Assembly: GCA_019636755.1 (NCBI GenBank)
Contig: JAHBWZ010000014.1
Span: 1 to 60,272, forward strand
Reading direction: 5' to 3'
DNA length: 60,272 nucleotides
Origin: Phycisphaeraceae bacterium
Lineage (GTDB): Bacteria > Planctomycetota > Phycisphaerae > Phycisphaerales > SM1A02
Shown here: positions 16,799 through 25,849 of the stretch, in pieces
Layout of the letters: the number at the start of each line of letters is the position of its first letter
Numbering within the stretch: the stretch's first letter is position 1
Program-made: the position numbers and the translations under genes
Notes under the pieces: generated by a model
Database searches by the model: none
What the model was told of the DNA's origin: nothing
Seen by the model: only the letters and a program-made list of their open reading frames with translations

Positions 16799-17913
16799 GA
16801 CGCCTCCTGGCCTTGATGCGTGACTCCGACCGTGAGCACGCTGGCGAGGAGCGCCTCACCGAGCGCCTTGGCGAGCTTCGGCGGGACGGCGTTGCCGATC
16901 ATCCTCCCAACAGCCTTGCGGTTGAGCTTCTGCTCGCGCGGCCAGAACTCGTAGGCCGGAGGGAAGCTCTGCATCAGAGCCGCTTCGCGGAGCGTGATCG
17001 CACGGTCTTGCTCGGGATGGCCGAAGCGGCCGTTGCCGAGGCCGGTGCACAGGGTCGTCATCGTCGGCCCTGGCTTGTCCCACCACATGCGGCCGTAGAT
17101 CGAGCTGTACGTCTTCCCCGTGCTCTTGCGATGGCACGGCAGGATCAGGTGCTCGGGCCAGTGCTTCCACGTCCCGCCATCGCGCGGCGTTGCGCGGATG
17201 CGCTCGAGGTTCGTCGGGGAGAGCAGCGACGCCACATGGAGAGGGTCGTCGGGATCCCCCTCGCCCGAGGCCAGTGGCCGCAGCGCTCCGATGACTTGCC
17301 GCACGGTCTTCCACTGCGACGGGAAGCGATAGCGCCCCTCGGGGATGGAGATCTCGCCGAGACGGGAGGCGAGAAGGACCAGGCGTCGGCGGGACTGCGG
17401 CACCCCATAGTGCTCGCAGTGGACGATTTTCCGCGCGACGCTGTAGCCGCACTCCTCGAGCGTTCCGACGAATCGGAGGTAGACCTCGCTGCCGCGTTCC
17501 TCGAGCTCGGGAACGTTCTCCATCGTCACCAGTTCGGGGAGCAGGCCGCGGACGAAGCGGCCGAAGTTGTCCAGCAGATTCCAGTCCTCGTGCGTGCCGT
17601 TCCCGTTGGTCAGCTTCGAGAACGGCTGGCACGGCGCACAGCCGGCGAGCACGCGGATCGATCCCGGGCGGAACAGCTTCGAGATGCTGGGGCAGTATTT
17701 CCCCGCGACGTCCCAGCAAAGGAACTTGGCACCGGGGTTGTTGGTCCGGTACGCGTGCCTCGCCTGCTCGGCGATGTCGATCCCAGCCTCGACTCGGATC
17801 CCGGCCTGCATCAGCCCATAGGTCAACCCGCCGGCGCCGCAGAAGAGGTCGACCGCGCTGATGGGGCTGTCCTCCACGAGTTCGAGCAGTCTTTCCCGGG
17901 GCATGCGTTGCAT
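16795..17913 (-). CDS. dcm: DNA (cytosine-5) methyltransferase
   Basis: 372 residues. All main C5-methyltransferase motifs are present: I (DLFCGAGGLTYG, residues 22-33), IV (GCAPCQPFS with catalytic Cys95), VI (ENVPEL), VIII (QSRRRLVLLAS) and X (GNAVPPKLAKAL). A variable target-recognition region lies between VIII and X. It transfers a methyl group from AdoMet to C5 of cytosine in a specific site that cannot be read from sequence. The ATG at 17913 is chosen because motif I then sits at the usual distance. It is first in an operon with the GHKL ATPase and vsr, all with 4-bp overlaps, and would protect host DNA. Confidence 0.93.
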   Translation of the reverse strand: MQRMPRERLLELVEDSPISAVDLFCGAGGLTYGLMQAGIRVEAGIDIAEQARHAYRTNNPGAKFLCWDVAGKYCPSISKLFRPGSIRVLAGCAPCQPFSKLTNGNGTHEDWNLLDNFGRFVRGLLPELVTMENVPELEERGSEVYLRFVGTLEECGYSVARKIVHCEHYGVPQSRRRLVLLASRLGEISIPEGRYRFPSQWKTVRQVIGALRPLASGEGDPDDPLHVASLLSPTNLERIRATPRDGGTWKHWPEHLILPCHRKSTGKTYSSIYGRMWWDKPGPTMTTLCTGLGNGRFGHPEQDRAITLREAALMQSFPPAYEFWPREQKLNRKAVGRMIGNAVPPKLAKALGEALLASVLTVGVTHQGQEAS

Positions 17914-19135
17914 CGAGTATCCAGGCGAGACTCCCAGTCGTCGGCACCTGCGCGTCGTGGATCCAGCAGCCGGGGGATCTGCCTCAGGGTCTGCACAGTC
18001 TCCGTCGCGCCCGCCGCGTCCTGCTGCATACGACGCTTCGAACTTCATCGATCGGCATGGGCACCTGTCGTGACCTCGGGGGCTACGAATTCACGCGCCA
18101 CGGCCGCCGCCGAGCCGGGGCCCGCGACGCTCCGGCTTGACAACTCAGAAGTAGCAGGGCGTTGAGGATCCCGGCCTTCAGGCTCGGGAGGCCCCCCTCC
18201 GATGCCCGTTGTGCTCGTCCGCCCGGGCTCGAGGTTGTCGGATCGGCTGAGCTTCGCGGTCGATCGGGCTCGGTCGGGCGATTCAGATGGAGGACAGAGC
18301 AGAATTCCGTCCGTGACTCTCATAATTGCATGTTACTTCGGCGGCTCAATCGCCGCCACGACGGCCCCCGGCATTGCCATCGAGGGGCTCAGCGGCCGGC
18401 CTTCGAGCATGCGCGCATAGCAGCCGAGGTCAGGGGCCTCATAATGGAGGCCACGAATTGGACCGCGGATTCAGATTGATGCGGGCGGCCGCCCGCTCCT
18501 CGTCGATTTCGGCGGGCCGGATTCCATCGCCTGGAGAAGGGTGTGCGACGCACATCGGGGCAATGCCGGCCTGCCCCTCTGTCACTCACGCCAGCCCCGG
18601 TCACGGGTCGCAACCGATCCGACCTGAGTCGTGCACCGAACAATTCGCGCGCCATTCGTTGCCTGTTCGGGTTGCGCGGTCTCTTCCCAGGGTACAAGAT
18701 GCTGTCATCATCGGCAGGTGGCCAGATGTGCGTCGAGGAGAGGCGTTTCGGCGGGCGCATGCGCGGTCCGAGGGCAAAGGCGGTGCGGGAGGCAGGTCGG
18801 CCCGTCCGCCTGTGTGCGGTCGCGCTCGGCCTCGACGGTCGCGGCACGCTCGTGATCGGCGAGGCGATCAGGCGATGCCGCCCGGACGCAAGAAGTGCTT
18901 CTTGATCGCGCATGGCGTGATGATCATCGCTGGAACTGAATCCAGTTGAGCGGCTCTGGCTGTGGTGACGGAACGCCCTCCGGTGCAATCGGAGGAGTGC
19001 GGATGCAGCGACCAGATCGTCGTCGCCGCCGAGGGGCAGCCAGGACCGATTCGGCGGAAGTGCCGCCGATGCGCTCCGCGGCGTCGATGACGCCTGCGCA
19101 ACAGCGGCGATCCGTACGATGTAAAGTAGCCGCGC
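17914..19135. other. Gene-poor 1.2 kb between the methyltransferase operon and the DUF3883 gene
   Basis: No protein or RNA is recognised. Open frames here have no conserved look, and one long minus-strand frame runs antisense into the DUF3883 gene. The stretch near 18300-18350 is noticeably AT-richer than the rest. It may hold the promoter of the methyltransferase operon and decayed genes. Confidence 0.5.
19122..19127 (+). promoter_or_regulatory. -10 box for the DUF3883 gene, apparently leaderless
   Basis: TAAAGT lies 8 nt before the ATG at 19136. A second candidate, TACGAT, is at 19115-19120. No ribosome site is present. Confidence 0.45.
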
Positions 19136-20023
19136 ATGCCACCCGACCCGGAGAGCCCGGTGCGCGGTCGACCGTGGACTCCAGCCGAGCTGGAGTTCAT
19201 CGTCGCCGACTATCTGGAGATGCTCCGGCTCGAGTGCATTGGGAACGCGTTCAGCAAGACTGAGCATCGTGCGGAACTCATGAGCCGGCTTCCCGGCCGA
19301 TCGAACGGGTCCGTCGAGTACAAGCACCAGAACATCAGTGCTGTCATGATCGCGCTCGGCTTGCCGTGGGTGGCCGGCTACAAGCCAGCGCGAAACGTGC
19401 AGCATGCGCTCATTGACGAGGTCGTGCGCCAGGCGGCGGCATGTCCATGGCTGCGCAGCCCCGCGGCATCGACATCGATCGTCGAGGCCGTCCCGGGGGT
19501 CGGAAGCACGGAGTTCGACGCGCACCCGGACCGGACTCGGGTGCCGAACCTGTCGCACCTCCTGGAGTCGGTCTCACCGCAGCTGCGCGCGGCGGCCGGA
19601 CGCCTGGCGAGAATCGACTGGTTCGCGCGGGAACAGCAGATGCGCACGCTCGGCGAAGCGGGAGAGCGGTACGTCCTCGACTTCGAGCGCGCACGGCTCC
19701 GGCGCCTCGGGCGTGCCGACCTTGCAGGAAGGATCGAGTGGACGAGCAGGGAGCGCGGGGACGGTGCCGGCTACGACATCCAGTCCTACGACATGGACGG
19801 CAGGGATCGGCTCGTCGAGGTGAAGACGACGCGATTCGGCGCCTACGCGCCGTTCTTCGTCACCACAAACGAACTCGAGGTATCTCGATCCACGCCGGAG
19901 CATTACTGGCTCTATCGCGTACACAGTTTCCAGAGCCATGCCCGCATCTGCGCCTTCCCGGGTGTCATCGAAGGCTACTGCTCCCTGCACCCCAGCCTGT
20001 ACCGGGCCCAGTTGCGCGCCTGA
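19136..20023 (+). CDS. DUF3883-domain protein, PD-(D/E)XK nuclease-like
   Basis: 295 residues. The N-terminal part (RPWTPAELEFIVADYLEMLR, GRSNGSVEYKHQNISAVM) is a helical module common in front of DUF3883. The C-terminal part carries the DUF3883 pattern: GEAGERYVLDFERARL, then GYDIQSYD and RLVEVKTTRFG. Asp214, Glu228 and Lys230 fit a PD-(D/E)XK active site. DUF3883 domains occur in restriction and other defence proteins. It lies 1.2 kb upstream of the methyltransferase operon on the opposite strand, so it may be a separate restriction-type nuclease or part of the same island. No helicase partner is visible. Confidence 0.82.
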   Translation: MPPDPESPVRGRPWTPAELEFIVADYLEMLRLECIGNAFSKTEHRAELMSRLPGRSNGSVEYKHQNISAVMIALGLPWVAGYKPARNVQHALIDEVVRQAAACPWLRSPAASTSIVEAVPGVGSTEFDAHPDRTRVPNLSHLLESVSPQLRAAAGRLARIDWFAREQQMRTLGEAGERYVLDFERARLRRLGRADLAGRIEWTSRERGDGAGYDIQSYDMDGRDRLVEVKTTRFGAYAPFFVTTNELEVSRSTPEHYWLYRVHSFQSHARICAFPGVIEGYCSLHPSLYRAQLRA

Positions 20024-20287
20024 CCGCCGCTACGCCGAACGACGAGCGCGTGGAGACGGCACAGCATGCTGACCGCCGCCTCCGGTGGTGGTGGTCGATC
20101 GTCGCCCGGTGGTGCCGCCGCGGTTGCATGAGCGATCGAACGCCGAGTCGCGAGGCTGAGCGCACGCGAACCGGGGACGAGCACGCGGACTCCCCTGATC
20201 GTCGTCGGCAGTCGTCCGGCGCCCCGACTTCTCGGCGCCTCCCAACAGCGCCGACATTGGCGATGGCGTGTGACCCCTCCCCCACAC

Positions 20288-21979
20288 CTACGCCCGTGTC
20301 AGCCGCCGGTACGTGATCCGGTGCGGCCGGTCGGCGGCGTCGCCCAGGCGGCGGCGGCGGTCTTCCTCGTACGCCGTCCAGTTGCCGGGGTAGAACATGA
20401 CGCGGCTGTCGCCCTCGTACGCCAGGATGTGCGTCGCCACGCGATCCAGGAACCAGCGGTCGTGCGAGATCACGACCGCGCAGCCGGCGAAGTTCAGGAG
20501 CGCTTCCTCCAGGGCGCGCACCGTGTTCACGTCCAGGTCATTCGTCGGTTCGTCCAGCAGCAGCACGTTGGCACCCGCGCGGAGCATGCGCGCCAGGTGC
20601 ACGCGGTTGCGTTCGCCGCCGGAGAGCGTGCCGACCAGCTTCTGCTGATCGGCGCCCAGGAAGCCGAAGCGGGCCACGAAGGCGCGGCTGTTCACCTTGA
20701 CGGGGCCGAGCATGATCTCCTCGTCGCCGTCGGAGATGGCCTGCCAGACGGACCTGTCGTCCGGGAGCGCATCGCGGGTCTGCTCGGCGCACGCGAGCTT
20801 CACCGTTTCGCCGATGCGGAGTTCGCCCTCGTCCGGCTGCTCCTGGCCGAGGATCATCCGGATGAGCGTCGTCTTGCCGGCGCCGTTGGGGCCGATGACG
20901 CCCACGATCGCGCCCGGGGGGATCGAGAAACTCAGGTTGTCCATGAGCACGCGGTCGCCGAACCCCTTGGTGACGTTCTTCGCCTCGATGACCAGCGAGC
21001 CCAGGCGCGGACCGGGCGGGATGAAGAGTTCGACCTCCGCCGCCTTGCGGCCGCTGTCCTCGTCCAGCATGCGCTCGTACGCCTTGAGGCGCGCCTTGCT
21101 CTTGGCCTGCCGGCCCTGCGGGCTCTGCCCCACCCACTCCAGTTCCCGCTCCAGCGTCCGCCGGCGCAGGCTCTCCTGCTTCTCCTCCACCTCCAGGCGG
21201 CGGCGCTTCTGGTCGAGCCACGATGAGTAGTTGCCCTTCCACGGGATGCCTTCACCGCGATCGAGTTCCAGGATCCAGCCGGCCACGTTGTCCAGGAAGT
21301 AGCGATCGTGCGTGACGGCAATGATCGTGCCTTCGTAGCGCTTGAGATGCTGCTCCAGCCACGCGACGCTCTCCGCGTCCAGGTGGTTCGTCGGCTCGTC
21401 CAGCAGCAGGATCTCCGGCTTGCGCAGGAGCAGGCGGCAGAGCGCGACGCGGCGCCGTTCGCCGCCGGAGACCTGGTCCAGGCGCGCGTCGGGCGGCGGG
21501 CAGCGCAGGGCGTCCATTGCCATCTCCAGCCGGCTGTCCAGGTCCCAGCCGCCCATGAGTTCCAGACGCTCCTGGACTTCGCCCTGCCGGTTGAGCAGGC
21601 GCTCCATCTCCTCCGGCTCCATGGGCTCGGCGAAGCGCTCGCTGATGCGCTCGTACTCGCGCAGAAGCGAGATGGTCTCCTGGGCGCCTTCCTCGACGAC
21701 CTCGCGGACGGTCCGCGTCTCTCCCAGCAGGGGCTCCTGTTCGAGCATGCCGATCGTGAAGCCCGGCTGCATGGTGGTCCTGCCGTCGAAGTCACGGTCG
21801 ATGCCCGCAAGGATGCGCAGCAGCGTGCTCTTGCCGGAACCGTTCAGGCCCAGGACGCCGATCTTCGCGCCGTAGTAATACGAGAGCGAGATGTCCTTGA
21901 GGACCTTCTTCCGCTCGTAACTGCGGCTGACCTGGATCATGGAGTAGATGATCCGGGTCGTTTCGTTCGACTGCGACAT
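20288..21979 (-). CDS. ettA: Energy-dependent translational throttle protein EttA (ABC-F)
   Basis: 563 residues with two ABC ATPase cassettes and no membrane segments, the ABC-F layout. Cassette 1 has GLNGSGKST, VSGGERRRVALCRLLL and LLLDEPTNHLDAES. Cassette 2 has GPNGAGKTT, LSGGERNRVHLARML and LLLDEPTNDLDVNT. Between them is a charged arm-like linker (RRRLEVEEKQESLRRRTLER). The N-terminus (RIIYSMIQVSRSYERKKVLK) is the classic EttA start. EttA binds the ribosomal E site and gates the first elongation step according to the ATP/ADP ratio. The ATG at 21979 fits. A possible -10, TACGAT, lies at 22022-22027. Confidence 0.95.
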   Translation of the reverse strand: MSQSNETTRIIYSMIQVSRSYERKKVLKDISLSYYYGAKIGVLGLNGSGKSTLLRILAGIDRDFDGRTTMQPGFTIGMLEQEPLLGETRTVREVVEEGAQETISLLREYERISERFAEPMEPEEMERLLNRQGEVQERLELMGGWDLDSRLEMAMDALRCPPPDARLDQVSGGERRRVALCRLLLRKPEILLLDEPTNHLDAESVAWLEQHLKRYEGTIIAVTHDRYFLDNVAGWILELDRGEGIPWKGNYSSWLDQKRRRLEVEEKQESLRRRTLERELEWVGQSPQGRQAKSKARLKAYERMLDEDSGRKAAEVELFIPPGPRLGSLVIEAKNVTKGFGDRVLMDNLSFSIPPGAIVGVIGPNGAGKTTLIRMILGQEQPDEGELRIGETVKLACAEQTRDALPDDRSVWQAISDGDEEIMLGPVKVNSRAFVARFGFLGADQQKLVGTLSGGERNRVHLARMLRAGANVLLLDEPTNDLDVNTVRALEEALLNFAGCAVVISHDRWFLDRVATHILAYEGDSRVMFYPGNWTAYEEDRRRRLGDAADRPHRITYRRLTRA

Positions 21980-22096
21980 GGCGGACGGGCTCCGGTGCGG
22001 GGCGATTGCGGCGAAACCGTCATCGTACCGCCGCCGGAGACGCCCGTCGCCGGCTCGGTGCGCGGTCAGGCGGCGAGGCACGACGCCGCGCCGGCG

Positions 22097-24253
22097 TCAG
22101 GTCCACGCGGCCAGCAGGATGAGCAGGTCGGCGAAGTCGACGCGACCGTTGCCGTCCAGGTCGCCCGGACAACCGCCGATCGGCGGGCAGGCTCCGAAGC
22201 GGGCGAGCAGGATGAGCAGGTCGGCGAAGTCCACACGGTCGTCCCCGTTGAGATCGCCGACACGGGCACACGGCGAGCGCGCCGGGTCGCCTGCCGGCGG
22301 AAGCCGTTCCAGGATGAGGTCATCCATCATCTGCCCGCCCGATGGACCGCCCGCGCGCAGGCGCAGCGTGATGAAGGAGAGCCCCGTCCACGGGGTGAGG
22401 TCGGCGCAGGCGTCGTGGCACCCGGCGCCGGGGGACTCGGGCGCGGTCCACGCGATCTCCCAGGTGGATCCCAGGTCCGCGCTCGCCTCGACGACCGGAC
22501 CGCGCGTGCCGTCCGGCTTGGAGTAGACGAAGCGCAGGCGGGCGCGGTCATCGCCGGTCAGGTCCAGGCAGCGCGTGATGGCCGCCGACGGAACCTCGCC
22601 CGTCATGAAGATGAGCGCCGGGTCGTTGTCGCCCGCGCAGGGGCCGGAGAGCCCGAGATACGGTCCCGTGCCCTCGCACGACGCGAAGAGTCCCGGGAAG
22701 ACGGTGCACACGGGGCCCGGCGCGAACGACGCGCCGAATCCGGTGGTGAACGCATCCGCGCAGAGTCCGCAGTCGGCGCAGCCGAAGTACTCCGCTTCCG
22801 CCACGCAGATCGCGTCCCACTCGACCTCGCAGCACCAGGGGTCGATGGCGCAGACGCACGCCTCCACGTCCGCGTCGCTGCAGCCGGGGATGCCCTCGGT
22901 ACAGCAGTCGTGCGGCCCCGCCGGCGCGTCGCCGATCACGATGTCATCGAACCCGCTGCCGTTGGCAATGGAGGACCCGCTGGAGAACCGCAGGCGCAGC
23001 GGTCCGGCATCGCGCCAGGATGCGAGGCTGATCGAGGTCGTCGTGCAGCCGCCCGCGTACGCGACCGGCGCGGACCAGATCGACTGGAACGGACCGTCGC
23101 CGGCACTGACGGCGATCGCGGGGCCGAGCGTGCCGGACTGCTTGGTCCATGAGAACGAGAGGACCGGCGCGGCGGTGCCGGCGAGGTCGATGCAGCGGGT
23201 GATCGCCGCCGAATGCGGGAGGCCGGTCCCGAACTTCATGGCCGGATCACCGCTGCCGGCGCAGGCGCCGCTGATGGTCAGCGTCGGCGCGGCACCCTCG
23301 CACGCGCTGAAGTGCGCCGGAAAGAGCGAACAGAGGCTGCCGGTCTGATAGACCGTTCCGAAGTCGACGGCCAGGGCGCCTTCGCAGGATGGGCTGCACG
23401 ACCCGCAGCCCAGCGACTCCACCAGGGCCACGCAGATCGAGTCCCATGCGGTCCGGCAGCAGAACGGATCGATCGCGCAGACGCACGCGGCGACGGCGGC
23501 GTTCTGGCAGCCGGGACCGCCGGTCGAGCAGCAGTCGCCCGGCGCCGTGCAGCATCCGAACCGCTCGATCTGCAGATCGTCGATCAGGATCGCGTTGGCG
23601 TTCGAGCCATGATCGATCCGGATGAAGAACGACGTGGCGCCGTTGAGGAGCAGCGTCCTCGTGTACGTGGTGCAGAGCCCGCCGGTGACATGGAGCGGGT
23701 CGATCGGACCCGACGGCGCGGGCTGGCACTGGATCGCCTGGGCAGATGTCGTCCACATCCGGACCGTGGTGTCCGTGGCGGCGAACTGCGCGTAGCGGAA
23801 GGAGAGCGTCACGTGCGAACACGGCGCGCCGCCCAGGCGCACGAAGATCACAGGGTCATGTCCCGCGGCCGAGAGCCGCAGCGCGCCGCCGGCATTGCAC
23901 GGACTGGTGCCGGTCACCGTGGCGCCGTTCGTGCACCAGGTGACGGTGTGGGTGCCGTCATCCAGGTCGCGCGGACCGGCGAAGGAACCGAACGACTCCG
24001 TGTACAGCGTGCATCCCTCGGCGGCGCGGCTGCCGTTGCGCGACTCATCGGCGCGCGGCCCGACGGCGCGCGACGGGGTCGTCCGGGGACGCGGCGCTCC
24101 GGCGTGGCCCGGTGCGCGGCCGGCGTCGGCCACCGGCGGGCGCGCGGCGTCCGTCGTCCGTGGTGCCGAGACGCCGGACCGCAGCAGGGCCGCCGCGGCG
24201 AGCGCGGCGCAGACGGCCGCGGTGGAGACAAGGAGCGTTCGTCGTCGGCGCAT
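22097..24253 (-). CDS. Large secreted Cys-rich protein with dockerin-like C-terminus
   Basis: 718 residues. The N-terminus has four Arg and a hydrophobic core (LLVSTAAVCAALAAAALL), a signal peptide or anchor. A Cys-rich module occurs twice: CVCAIDPFCCRTAWDSICV near 260 and CVCAIDPWCCEVEWDAICV near 475. Each is followed by a beta-sandwich-like domain that starts CxxFPxxFxxCEG and contains SAAITRCxDLxG. The last 52 residues hold two dockerin-like repeats, GDLNGDDRVDFADLLILLAR and GDLDGNGRVDFADLLILLAA. The Cys-rich modules suggest disulphides in an extracytoplasmic site. Function unknown; likely a secreted or surface adhesive protein. A hairpin lies close upstream of its start. Confidence 0.75.
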   Translation of the reverse strand: MRRRRTLLVSTAAVCAALAAAALLRSGVSAPRTTDAARPPVADAGRAPGHAGAPRPRTTPSRAVGPRADESRNGSRAAEGCTLYTESFGSFAGPRDLDDGTHTVTWCTNGATVTGTSPCNAGGALRLSAAGHDPVIFVRLGGAPCSHVTLSFRYAQFAATDTTVRMWTTSAQAIQCQPAPSGPIDPLHVTGGLCTTYTRTLLLNGATSFFIRIDHGSNANAILIDDLQIERFGCCTAPGDCCSTGGPGCQNAAVAACVCAIDPFCCRTAWDSICVALVESLGCGSCSPSCEGALAVDFGTVYQTGSLCSLFPAHFSACEGAAPTLTISGACAGSGDPAMKFGTGLPHSAAITRCIDLAGTAAPVLSFSWTKQSGTLGPAIAVSAGDGPFQSIWSAPVAYAGGCTTTSISLASWRDAGPLRLRFSSGSSIANGSGFDDIVIGDAPAGPHDCCTEGIPGCSDADVEACVCAIDPWCCEVEWDAICVAEAEYFGCADCGLCADAFTTGFGASFAPGPVCTVFPGLFASCEGTGPYLGLSGPCAGDNDPALIFMTGEVPSAAITRCLDLTGDDRARLRFVYSKPDGTRGPVVEASADLGSTWEIAWTAPESPGAGCHDACADLTPWTGLSFITLRLRAGGPSGGQMMDDLILERLPPAGDPARSPCARVGDLNGDDRVDFADLLILLARFGACPPIGGCPGDLDGNGRVDFADLLILLAAWT

Positions 24254-24267
24254 CCGCGGTTGCTGTG

Positions 24268-24293
24268 CCTCCGGGGCGCGTCGGCCCCGGAGG
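24268..24293 (-). promoter_or_regulatory. Hairpin just upstream of the Cys-rich dockerin gene
   Basis: CCTCCGGGGC and GCCCCGGAGG form a perfect 10-bp stem with a 6-nt loop. On the minus strand the 3' arm contains GGAGG, 14 nt before the ATG at 24253, so the hairpin could mask a weak ribosome site. It could also be the terminator of the GH57 gene upstream; no T tract follows. Confidence 0.4.
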
Positions 24294-24518
24294 TCGATCG
24301 GCGAACCCCGGACCGGGGATGAGGCGGGGGCGGGTGCGATCTGCTGCCGGTGCCGGCGCGGGTCGAAGCCGTGATCGGTGCGATCAGCGCCGTGCCCGAG
24401 GACAACGCCCTCCGTGGGCCGTGGTGCGCGACGGGACGGGCGCCGAGCCTCTCAACCCGGACGCGGCCACGGCGCGACGGCCCGGGGCGGTGCGCCCGGA
24501 CCGCCCGCGCCGCGGACG

Positions 24519-25757
24519 TCACGCGACCGGGACGACCGTTGCCTCGCGTTCACCCACGCGGCGCCGAAGATCGTCCACCACGTTCATGAAGTTGATGTAC
24601 GCGTCGTACGGGCTCTCGTACGGTGAGAAGTACTTGTGCACGTCCCCATCGGCCCAGTACTTCGTGCACATGTAGTAGAGGTGATCGGAGGTCGTCAGCC
24701 GGCGCCAGTCCGAGAGGATGTGTTCCTCGCCCCGCGCGTGACGTTCATGGATGGCATCCTCCAGGCGGTAGAGTGCCTGCGCGGCGGCTTCCTGCATGCC
24801 GTTGCCCAGCCACGCGGTGAGGTCACGCTCCGTGTCGGCCCACGAGATGACCTCCGGCACGTCGTATACACCCACCGGCTCCACGCGATTGACGGCTTCG
24901 GATGGCGTCACGAAGTCATTCGCGCCGGCGCTCGTGGCGAAGATGTGATCGGGAAGCACGTTCAGGAACTCGAAGATGCCGCTCTCCGCCCACTGGTGCT
25001 CGCCGAGCGTCTCGTAGTCCATGAACAGGTTGCAGACGAAGCCGTCGCCGTTGATCGCATCCACCCATCCCGCGAACGTCGCGGCATCGAGCGGCCAGCC
25101 CGGCCAGCCGCGATCGGAGAACCGGAACGCGATGTCGTCGCTCATCCGGTAGTTCTTCAGCAGGAGGCGCACCGGATGCAGGCCGGGTCCGCCGGGCGGC
25201 GCCGGCGGTCGATAGAGATAGTTCGGTGACCGGAACCCGAGCAGCCGGTCGACGCCCTCGCAGATGACCCCGCGGTACTGCCCCCGCTGCTCGAGGTGCC
25301 ACGCGAGTTCGTTGTGGTAGGTGAGTTCCGTGTTCCGGAAGATCGCCGGGCGCGTCCCGAACAGCGCCTTGACATGCGCTTCATGTTCCGCGACCTGTGC
25401 GTCGAACTCCCGCCGCGAAAAGAGGAAGGCGAGCGAGTGCTGCGATGTCTCGCCCAGGATCTCGCAGGCACCGGTCTCGACGAGCTGCTGGAACAGGTCG
25501 ATCACGTCCGGCGCCCACGCCTGCATCTGGTCGAGCGCGGTGGAAGTGATCGAGAAGGAGATCCGGAACCGTCCCTCGTGTCTGCGGACCAGGTCCAGGA
25601 GCATGCGCGTCGCGGGCCGGTAGCACTTGTTGGCAACCTTCGTCAGGATCACGCGGTTCGCGTCATTGTCGAAGTAGAACGGATCGTGTGCGTCGACGCT
25701 GTAGCGGCGCAGCCGGAAGGGCTGGTGCACCTGGAAGTAGAAGCAGACCGATGCCAT
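24519..25757 (-). CDS. Glycoside hydrolase family 57 alpha-amylase-type enzyme
   Basis: 412 residues. The start MASVCFYFQVHQPFRLRRYS is the typical GH57 motif 1 (HQP). ETSQHSLAFLFSRREFDAQV, FRNTELTYHNELAW (presumed nucleophile Glu in TEL) and FMDYETLGEHQW (presumed acid/base Asp) follow in the family order. GH57 enzymes hydrolyse or rearrange alpha-glucans. No signal peptide is present, so it probably works on cytoplasmic glycogen or maltodextrin. It diverges from pyrE across 92 bp. TACCAT lies 8 nt before its ATG, again suggesting a leaderless transcript. Confidence 0.9.
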   Translation of the reverse strand: MASVCFYFQVHQPFRLRRYSVDAHDPFYFDNDANRVILTKVANKCYRPATRMLLDLVRRHEGRFRISFSITSTALDQMQAWAPDVIDLFQQLVETGACEILGETSQHSLAFLFSRREFDAQVAEHEAHVKALFGTRPAIFRNTELTYHNELAWHLEQRGQYRGVICEGVDRLLGFRSPNYLYRPPAPPGGPGLHPVRLLLKNYRMSDDIAFRFSDRGWPGWPLDAATFAGWVDAINGDGFVCNLFMDYETLGEHQWAESGIFEFLNVLPDHIFATSAGANDFVTPSEAVNRVEPVGVYDVPEVISWADTERDLTAWLGNGMQEAAAQALYRLEDAIHERHARGEEHILSDWRRLTTSDHLYYMCTKYWADGDVHKYFSPYESPYDAYINFMNVVDDLRRRVGEREATVVPVA

Positions 25758-25765
25758 CTCAGCGG

Positions 25766-25771
25766 ATGGTA
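25766..25771 (-). promoter_or_regulatory. -10 box for GH57, apparently leaderless
   Basis: TACCAT on the minus strand lies 8 nt before the ATG at 25757. No ribosome site is present. Confidence 0.5.
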
Positions 25772-25836
25772 CCGGCGGGCTGCACCATCCGCCGCGGCCG
25801 CCCTCGGCTGCACGGGTCGGGCGGGGGCGTGGCCGG

Positions 25837-25842
25837 TATGAT
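25837..25842 (+). promoter_or_regulatory. -10 box for pyrE, apparently leaderless
   Basis: TATGAT lies 7 nt before the ATG at 25850. A -35 box is not evident. Confidence 0.55.
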
Positions 25843-25849
25843 CCGCGCC

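Noticed and set aside
18389-19558. Minus-strand open frame of 389 codons before the DUF3883 gene
   Set aside because: It overlaps the DUF3883 coding region and has no conserved look; composition is that of a shadow frame.
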